From: Flavobacteriales bacterium
GTDB lineage: Bacteria; Bacteroidota; Bacteroidia; Flavobacteriales_F; PHOS-HE28
Assembly (NCBI GenBank): GCA_016715995.1
Contig: JADJXF010000009.1
Coordinates: 62,001-126,000, forward strand
Direction: 5' to 3'
Length of the DNA stretch: 64,000 bases
In this document: positions 58,506 through 64,000 of the stretch, in pieces
How positions within the stretch are numbered: the first letter of the stretch is position 1
How the letters are laid out: every line of letters starts with the position of its first letter
The notes under the pieces: model-generated
The model's database searches: none
Seen by the model: only the letters and a program-made list of their open reading frames with translations
Told to the model about the DNA's origin: nothing
Made by a program: the position numbers and the translations under genes

Positions 58506-59576
58506 ATGATCGCTCACTCGCTTGGCGTGCGTGCCTTCGCTCTCGTTGCATACGCGATGTCAGCATTCGCGGCCAGTTCACAGGTGAGCCAGGAACCAGG
58601 GTTGCGGAACGTGCTGCTTGAGGAGTTCACGGCGGTCAATTGCGGCAATTGTCCCGCCGGTCACGGCACCGCCGCGGCCATAGCAGCCGCCTATCCAGAA
58701 CAGACCGTGGTGGTGAACATCCACGCCGGACCGCTGGCCGTTCCTTCCGGATCACAACCCGATTTCCGGACGAGCTGGGGGACGCAATTGCTTGCGGCCC
58801 ATGGGGTCACCTTCACACCTCAGGGCCTCATCAATCGCAGAGCCTATAGCGGATCCACCCTGCTCTCTTCCGGTGCTTGGTCCAACGCGGCCGGTGCTGT
58901 GCGCGTCCTTCCAACACCAGTGAACATCGCCGTCACCGCGAATGCCCAGGGTGATGCTTCAACCATTGAGGTGATGGTGGAGATTTACTACACCGCGAGC
59001 AGCGCGTCGGGCGATGACCGCTTGCATGTGCTTCTCACCGAGGACCACATCACTGGTTGGCAGACCAACTATGGCGCCGGCGGGAATCAACCGGCATACG
59101 ATCACCGGCACGTCTTGCGCGCCTACCTCACTTCTTTGGATGGTGATCCGGTGGCCAGCAGCGGCGTTGGCTTCACCGAAACGAGGACATTCACAACCAC
59201 GGTTCCGGCCGAATGGAACATAACCAGCCTGCATGTGGTCGCGTTTGTGAGCGAGGGGCCGGGTGGCCCGCCATCCGGCGAGGTTTATCAAGTAGAGCAG
59301 GCAGCGGTGACGATGCCCACCGGGTTGGAAGAGATGGATGCGGTTGATGCATTCATGGTATTCCCGAATCCGGCTGATGATCGGGTCGACATTCGCTTCG
59401 CGGAATCATCCGACGGCTGGTTGCGCGTTCTCGATGGCGTGGGCAGGGAGGTCCTGCGCGAGCGGATAACGCCATTGCAGCGCGGCTTCATGCTCAGTAC
59501 GGCATCGTGGCCGGTCGGCATCTATCATGTTGCATTGGATGGCGGTGGCTCCCGCCGGGTGATGATCCAGCGATGA
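58506..59576 (+). CDS. Omp28-like T9SS protein with thioredoxin-like domain
   Basis: 356 residues with signal peptide (AYAMSAFAASSQ). The domain after LRNVLLEEFTAVNCGNCPAGH carries a CxxC (NCGNC) like Omp28/thioredoxin-fold proteins of Bacteroidota. The remainder is beta-rich with a type A sorting domain (VFPNPADDRVDIRF) ending RVMIQR. Probably secreted or surface-anchored through the T9SS; redox activity is inference. Convergent with the next gene, with a 6-base gap. Confidence 0.85.
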   Translation: MIAHSLGVRAFALVAYAMSAFAASSQVSQEPGLRNVLLEEFTAVNCGNCPAGHGTAAAIAAAYPEQTVVVNIHAGPLAVPSGSQPDFRTSWGTQLLAAHGVTFTPQGLINRRAYSGSTLLSSGAWSNAAGAVRVLPTPVNIAVTANAQGDASTIEVMVEIYYTASSASGDDRLHVLLTEDHITGWQTNYGAGGNQPAYDHRHVLRAYLTSLDGDPVASSGVGFTETRTFTTTVPAEWNITSLHVVAFVSEGPGGPPSGEVYQVEQAAVTMPTGLEEMDAVDAFMVFPNPADDRVDIRFAESSDGWLRVLDGVGREVLRERITPLQRGFMLSTASWPVGIYHVALDGGGSRRVMIQR

Positions 59577-59582
59577 CCCGCA

Positions 59583-59837
59583 TCAATGCGCGCCCCCGAC
59601 GGTGCGGCTGATGATGGTCGAAACCAGCGCGGTCGAATCGGGTAGGCTAGTGCCGTCGCGTCGCTGCTCCAGCCATCGCTCGATGATGGCGCTCTGCGCC
59701 TGATAGGCGCGGCAGCCTTTGCAGATCCGCAGATGGAACCAGAGCCCGGTGCGCTGTTGCACGCCAAGGGGCTTCACCATGCCGCGCTCGATGAGCTCTG
59801 TGGCCTTGCGGCAGGAGGGAAGGAGCGTCAGGTTCAT
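59583..59837 (-). CDS. Anti-sigma factor with zinc-binding H-x3-C-x2-C motif
   Basis: 84 residues from the ATG at 59837 (MNLTLLPSCRKA); extension to 59918 overlaps the sigma factor and is rejected. It has the ZAS signature HLRICKGC and is short, with no transmembrane segment. It overlaps the upstream ECF sigma gene by 4 bp and most likely binds that sigma factor. Confidence 0.82.
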   Translation of the reverse strand: MNLTLLPSCRKATELIERGMVKPLGVQQRTGLWFHLRICKGCRAYQAQSAIIERWLEQRRDGTSLPDSTALVSTIISRTVGGAH

Positions 59838-60442
59838 GTCCCGCGATTCCTCGTGTTCATCAGCCGGCCTTCGATGCATGCGCGCAGCCGGAGCTTGGCA
59901 CGGTGCACTTGCTGCCAATAGTTCGATTCACTGAGGCCGAGTGTGGCCTGTATGCTCGTCCCATCCATTTCCCGGAGGTATTTCATCTCCAACGCAGCGC
60001 GCCACCGCTCAGGCAAGGCCTCCAAGCAGTGCTGGAGGGCGCGGTCCAGTTTCTCGTTGGTGTCCTCCTCGGCATAGAGGTCGGTGTTGTGCTGCGGGGC
60101 ATGATCAGTGAGCCAATGGCCATTGGGCGTGAAGAGCGTTTCGGCAGGGTCGTCGGCATCGGCCTCGTTCCCTGACAGGCGCGCGGCTTCGCGATAGGCC
60201 TTGCGATAATGGTCCATCAGCTTGTGCTTCAGGATGGCGAAGAGCCATGTGCGCGGCGAACTATCGCCGGCGAAGCGGTCCATTGTGTCCCACGCGCTGA
60301 TCAATGTGATTTGCACGAGGTCGTCAGCCACCGCGGTGTCCTGCACGCGGTTGCGCGCGAAGCGGAGCAGGTCGGCGGTGTACGCCTTCACCCAGCCCTC
60401 GAAGACCTTCCTTCGTTCTGTTTCCGGCATCAGTTCGGCCAC
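59834..60442 (-). CDS. ECF-type RNA polymerase sigma-70 factor
   Basis: 202 residues. Region 2 contains DDLVQITLISAWDTMDRFAG and WLFAILKHKLMDHYR. Region 4 has EALPERWRAALEMKYLREMDGTSIQATLGLSESNYWQQVHRAKLRLR with helix-turn-helix. The spacer between the two is long (about 60 residues). It is translationally coupled to the anti-sigma gene and sits 23 bases after the GMC oxidoreductase start side. The regulon is not known. Confidence 0.92.
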   Translation of the reverse strand: MAELMPETERRKVFEGWVKAYTADLLRFARNRVQDTAVADDLVQITLISAWDTMDRFAGDSSPRTWLFAILKHKLMDHYRKAYREAARLSGNEADADDPAETLFTPNGHWLTDHAPQHNTDLYAEEDTNEKLDRALQHCLEALPERWRAALEMKYLREMDGTSIQATLGLSESNYWQQVHRAKLRLRACIEGRLMNTRNRGT

Positions 60443-60465
60443 GAGGCCAAGGTATCCGGTTCGCG

Positions 60466-62076
60466 TCAGGCGCGCGCCGCGAGCTGCTCATCCAACGTTG
60501 GTCCGGTATGTCCGGGCTTGCGCGGGACCAGGCTCATGGCGTACTCGCTCAACGCTGTGATGGTGAGGCTGGGGTTCACCCCCAGGTTGGCGGGGATGAT
60601 GCTGCCGTCGAGGATCCGCAGCTCCGGGTAGCCGAAGGCCTCGAAGCGCTCGTTCACGACGCCCTCACCGGCATCGGCACCCATGGGGCATCCACCGAGG
60701 ATGTGCGCGGTGCTGCTCATGTTCAGCAGCACCTCGGGCAGCGCGTTCATGGCGGTGCCGCCCGTCTTCGCGGCGTAACGGTGCATCACCTCCTGTCCGA
60801 TGCCGATGTACGCTGGCACGCGCTTGCCGCCCTCGCGCGCCACGCTCAGCTTTCCACCGAAGAGGCCCTGTTTCCAGCGCACGCGCACCGCATTGTCCAG
60901 GGTCTGCATCACCAACAGGATGATGCTGTGCCGCCCGAAATCGCGGCGCAGGACATTGAACGCTTTGCGCGGCTGGGTCACCGTGTTCCAGATGGACTTC
61001 GCCACGCGCAGCAGCGGTGGGCCTTCGCCTGCAGCCATCACGGCTAGCAGTCCCATGGCGCCGGAGCCATCGCCGTACTTCACCAGCTCGATGTGCGTGT
61101 GCTCATCGGGCTCGAACACCCGGCTGATGGCCACACCGTGGTTCATCTTCTCCGGGATGCCGCTGATGCCGCAGAGCGATTCGCTGTTGGTGCGCAAGCT
61201 CGCGCCGAGTTGATCCGATAGCGCTGGCAACGTGCGCAGCTCGTGCTTCTGGCGCATCAGCAGTTTCAGGGTGCCCATCACGCCCGCGCTCACCACCAGG
61301 CCCTTCGCTCGGAACACGCGACGTTCTCCCTTCAGCCACGAGGTGGAACTCTTCGTGTGAACATGATACACGCCAGCGAAGTGCTCGATGCGCGTGACTT
61401 CCGTCTCCGCCTCGATGCGCGCACCGAAGCGTTCGGCGAACCAGAGGTAGTTCTTGTCAAGCGTGTTCTTGGCATTGAAGCGGCAGCCCACCATGCAGTT
61501 GGCACAGGCGGTGCAACCCGTCCGCTTCGGGCCGAGGCCGTTGAAGTAGGGGTCGGTCGCCTTCGTGGGATCACCGAGATAGACGCCCACATGATCCACG
61601 GGCTTGTAGGTGTCGGCCTTGCCCATGTCGCGGGCGATCTCCGCCATCACGCGATCCTCAGGCCCTTCTTGGTCGTAGCGCGCACTGCCGAGCATGAAGC
61701 GCGCGGTGGCGTAGTGCGGTGTGAGGCGCTCCTTCCAATCGCCGAAGCGCGACCATGCCGGGTGGTCGAAGAAGGCATCGGGGGGCATCATGTGCGTGTT
61801 CGCGTAGATGAGACTTCCGCCGCCTACGCCCGCGCCGCTCAGCACCATGATGCGGTTGAGCAGTTCGATCTGCTGCGGCCCGAAGCAGCGCAGCACAGGC
61901 GCCCACAGGAACTTGCGAACGCTCCAGTTCGTCCGAGGGAATTCTTCCGTGCGCCAGCGCTTGCCCTTCTCCATCACCAGCACGCTGTAGCCCTTCTCAG
62001 CAAGCCGCATGGCGCTCACGCTGCCGCCGAAGCCGGAGCCGATGACGATGTGGTCAAGGATCTCGTCGGAGGGCAT
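60466..62076 (-). CDS. GMC-family flavin oxidoreductase with Cys cluster
   Basis: 536 residues. The FAD-binding motif is VIGSGFGGSVSAMRLAEKG at residues 11-29. GAGVGGGSLIYANTHMMPP follows, and a Cys cluster CTACANCMVGC (CxxCxxCxxxC) is found at about residues 193-203, reminiscent of an iron-sulfur site. The C-terminus holds the GMC motifs HILGGCPMGADAGEGVVNERFE and LGVNPSLTITALSEYAM. It is related to cholesterol-oxidase-like members; substrate not identified. 32 bases downstream of the MBOAT gene. Confidence 0.88.
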   Translation of the reverse strand: MPSDEILDHIVIGSGFGGSVSAMRLAEKGYSVLVMEKGKRWRTEEFPRTNWSVRKFLWAPVLRCFGPQQIELLNRIMVLSGAGVGGGSLIYANTHMMPPDAFFDHPAWSRFGDWKERLTPHYATARFMLGSARYDQEGPEDRVMAEIARDMGKADTYKPVDHVGVYLGDPTKATDPYFNGLGPKRTGCTACANCMVGCRFNAKNTLDKNYLWFAERFGARIEAETEVTRIEHFAGVYHVHTKSSTSWLKGERRVFRAKGLVVSAGVMGTLKLLMRQKHELRTLPALSDQLGASLRTNSESLCGISGIPEKMNHGVAISRVFEPDEHTHIELVKYGDGSGAMGLLAVMAAGEGPPLLRVAKSIWNTVTQPRKAFNVLRRDFGRHSIILLVMQTLDNAVRVRWKQGLFGGKLSVAREGGKRVPAYIGIGQEVMHRYAAKTGGTAMNALPEVLLNMSSTAHILGGCPMGADAGEGVVNERFEAFGYPELRILDGSIIPANLGVNPSLTITALSEYAMSLVPRKPGHTGPTLDEQLAARA

Positions 62077-62080
62077 GCAC

Positions 62081-62088
62081 CAAAGCTA
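62081..62088 (-). promoter_or_regulatory. Candidate -7 promoter element (TAGCTTTG) for the GMC gene
   Basis: An exact TAnnTTTG match on the minus strand, 4 bases upstream of the ATG at 62076. If used, the transcript would be nearly leaderless. Confidence 0.4.
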
Positions 62089-62108
62089 TCCTGACGCAGG
62101 ATTGATCC

Positions 62109-63773
62109 TCAGAACTGGAAGTAGATGAACGGCACCATATCCGCAGTGACCGTCTGATAGATGAGCGCCACCACGGCCACGCAGGCCAGCGCCATGGCCC
62201 AGAGCGGCAATGCGGCGAAGCCTTCACGGTACCGCTGCTTAAACGTTTCCGGTAGCCAGTGCACCACCAACCCGATGGTCATCACAGCGAATACGCTACG
62301 GAAGGCCCAAAGCACATCACCGGCGAGGTGAAGGTGGAAGGATGAAGCGACTTGATGCAGGAACTCGTTCGCGGTCTCGAGGTCGGGGCTGCGGAACCAG
62401 ATGCGCGTGAAGCTGATGAAGCAGAAGGTGATGGCCACTTTCCATGCATGAGCGGCCCAATGCGCGCTGTTCTCCCATGGGCTGATGCGCTTCCATTGCT
62501 TGTAGATGAGCAGGCCAAGACCGTTGAGTCCGCCCCAGATCACGAACATCCAGCTCGCTCCATGCCACAGGCCGCCGATGAGCATGGTGATCATCAGGTT
62601 CAGGTTGGTGGTGATGGCGTTGTGCGCGGCGGGGGAGAACTGCACCAGCACATACGCGGCAGCGATGGCGGACAGGTACACGAAGGGCAGCCACCACCAC
62701 CCGGTGAGCAGGATGAGCGCCGCGCCGATCATGCTGAGCATGATCCACGAGAAGAGCGAGCCGCCGCGGTTGCCGCCCATGGGGATGTAGAGGTAATCGC
62801 GCAGCCAGGTGCTCAGGCTCATGTGCCAGCGCCGCCAGAACTCGGCCACGTTGCGTGCCTTGTAGGGGCTGTTGAAGTTCATGGTGAGGTGGAAGCCCAT
62901 GAGCAGCGCTACGCCGATGGCGATGTCGGTGTACCCGCTGAAATCGGCATACACCTGCAGCGAATAGCCGAAGAGCGCCATCACATTCTCGAAGCCCGAA
63001 TAGCGCAATGGATCGGCGAAGACGCGGTCGATGAAGTTCACGGCGATGTAGTCACCCACGATCATCTTCTTCAGCAGGCCGTTGAGGATCCAGAACACCG
63101 CGATGCCGAACGCCTGCCGCGTTAGGCTGTACGCCTTGGCGATCTGCGGGATGAACTCGCTCGCACGTACGATAGGCCCTGCCACCAATTGAGGGAAGAA
63201 GCTCACATAGAAGCCGAAATCGAGCAGATGGCGCACGGGCTTCAGTTGGCCGCGATAGACATCCACCGCGTAGCTCATGCACTGGAAGGTGTAGAAGCTG
63301 ATGCCCACAGGGAGGAGCACCTTGTTCTCTACGAAGTGCGCGTCCCACACGAGGTTGGCCCAGCGGGCGAAGTAGTTAACCGGTTCAAACGAGGTGTCCG
63401 CGATGGTATTGACGTTCTCGACGACGAAGTGCGCGTACTTGAAGAAGCCGAGCACGAGGAGATTGAGCGTGACACTGGCGGCGAGCAGGAGCCGCTTGCG
63501 GAGCTTACTATCGGTGGCACCACTGGCCCTGCCGATGAGGAAGTCCATGACGATACTGAAGAGCAGCAGGCCCACGAAGAGGCCGCTTGTCTTGTAGTAG
63601 AAGAAGAGGCTCACGCCGAAGAGCCAGCCGCTGCGCCACAGCGGACGCTTGTACACGGCGCTGTAAACCGCCAGCACCACCAGGAAGAAACCCCAGAAGA
63701 AAAGCCGGGTGAAGATGAGCGGGGAACGCTCGTCGTAGAGCAGCAGCGATGACCAGTCGATGCCGTGGACCAT
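62109..63773 (-). CDS. MBOAT-family O-acyltransferase (AlgI-like)
   Basis: 554 residues with about 11-12 transmembrane segments. MBOAT motifs are FWRRWHMSLSTWLRDYLYIP and GGLWHGASWMFVIWGG with the invariant His, and PLPV-like GISFYTFQCMSYAVDVYRG. AlgI-type enzymes transfer acyl (often acetyl) groups to exported polysaccharides, with an SGNH-type partner. Its start overlaps the stop of such a partner gene by 1 base, and the surface polysaccharide genes are close by. Confidence 0.92.
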   Translation of the reverse strand: MVHGIDWSSLLLYDERSPLIFTRLFFWGFFLVVLAVYSAVYKRPLWRSGWLFGVSLFFYYKTSGLFVGLLLFSIVMDFLIGRASGATDSKLRKRLLLAASVTLNLLVLGFFKYAHFVVENVNTIADTSFEPVNYFARWANLVWDAHFVENKVLLPVGISFYTFQCMSYAVDVYRGQLKPVRHLLDFGFYVSFFPQLVAGPIVRASEFIPQIAKAYSLTRQAFGIAVFWILNGLLKKMIVGDYIAVNFIDRVFADPLRYSGFENVMALFGYSLQVYADFSGYTDIAIGVALLMGFHLTMNFNSPYKARNVAEFWRRWHMSLSTWLRDYLYIPMGGNRGGSLFSWIMLSMIGAALILLTGWWWLPFVYLSAIAAAYVLVQFSPAAHNAITTNLNLMITMLIGGLWHGASWMFVIWGGLNGLGLLIYKQWKRISPWENSAHWAAHAWKVAITFCFISFTRIWFRSPDLETANEFLHQVASSFHLHLAGDVLWAFRSVFAVMTIGLVVHWLPETFKQRYREGFAALPLWAMALACVAVVALIYQTVTADMVPFIYFQF

Positions 63774-64000
63774 CAGCGGCTCGTAAGCTTGATATGCCTA
63801 GCGTACGCCTCCATCAACGCGCCGTAGAGCAGGTCGCCAAGCAGTGCGTAGCCGGGTCGTTTCAGATGGATGCGATCCGGCTGGGCAAGCCCTGCCTTTT
63901 CCCATGACCGTATGCTGCCTTCGCCGCCCATCACGCCCAACGCGTCCCAAACGCCCACGCCCTCGCTGGCGCTGAGGCGCAGCATGGCATCGCGCACGGC
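63773..64000 (-). CDS. SGNH/GDSL-type protein, 3' end only
   Basis: About 76 residues are visible; the frame stays open to the window edge. The end resembles an SGNH hydrolase C-terminal block: Asp-x-x-His in QPDRIHLKRPGYALLG, the usual catalytic Asp/His. With the MBOAT gene (TGATG overlap) it probably forms a polysaccharide O-acetylation pair. Its catalytic Ser region is outside the window. Confidence 0.65.
   Translation of the reverse strand, partial: AVRDAMLRLSASEGVGVWDALGVMGGEGSIRSWEKAGLAQPDRIHLKRPGYALLGDLLYGALMEAYARHIKLTSR

Noticed and set aside
1..64000. Shine-Dalgarno sites used to choose starts
   Set aside because: AGGAGG-like sites are absent or random before well-supported starts, as expected in Bacteroidota, so signal peptides and family N-termini were used instead.

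Overview
The window is GC-rich DNA from a member of the Bacteroidota, most likely a GC-rich Flavobacteriales lineage (inference). The evidence is a set of type IX secretion (T9SS) cargo with type A and type B C-terminal sorting domains, a PorT-family protein, a TamL-type lipoprotein, the short Bacteroidota form of RpoD, promoters resembling TAnnTT(T/C)G, and almost no Shine-Dalgarno sequences. No tRNA, rRNA, CRISPR array, insertion sequence or phage was seen. Genes are packed tightly and no gene-free stretch exceeds 300 bases.

Layout. 1-8.0 kb: the 3' end of a Cys-rich tandem-repeat T9SS protein, a 1262-aa type B T9SS protein with ten 80-aa repeats, pfkA, and a T9SS photosynthesis-BNR-like protein overlapping pfkA. 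8.0-12.1 kb: a His/Cys-rich small protein, a TonB-dependent receptor and a His-rich lipoprotein (putative metal acquisition), then an L,D-transpeptidase. 12.2-31.9 kb: mostly housekeeping genes: purK-purE, an outer-membrane barrel, rpe, rpoD, pnp, rpsO, accD, class I aldolase, tamL, a divergent TrmH-like methylase, a COG2509 flavoprotein, the overlapping set aspC-rfaE1-ubiE-porT, a small membrane protein and meaB.

32.0-45.9 kb: an array of four large paralogous T9SS type A proteins, all on the minus strand. Three of them are directly preceded by a small exported protein with a cysteine-less ferredoxin/HMA-like pattern; in one case the two are fused in frame. This is the most unusual part of the window. 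46.0-48.3 kb: a frameshifted aminotransferase and two tandem DUF1573 proteins. 48.4-56.4 kb: surface polysaccharide genes (glycosyltransferase, flippase, two Wzz-like proteins, O-antigen ligase/polymerase) with a secreted protein embedded. 56.5-64.0 kb: a Gcr-type membrane protein, an Omp28-like T9SS protein, an ECF sigma/anti-sigma pair, a GMC oxidoreductase, an MBOAT acyltransferase and the 3' end of an SGNH-type protein.

How the parts fit: many genes build or decorate the cell surface. PorT serves the T9SS, RfaE1 makes the LPS heptose precursor, Wzx/Wzz/Wzy and MBOAT make and probably acylate polysaccharide, TamL acts in the outer membrane, and at least nine genes encode probable T9SS cargo. 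Four genes carry small frame-disrupting indels (near 1020-1075, 7278-7282, 46576 and 51212). These look more like residual sequencing or assembly errors than decay, but the sequence alone cannot settle this.
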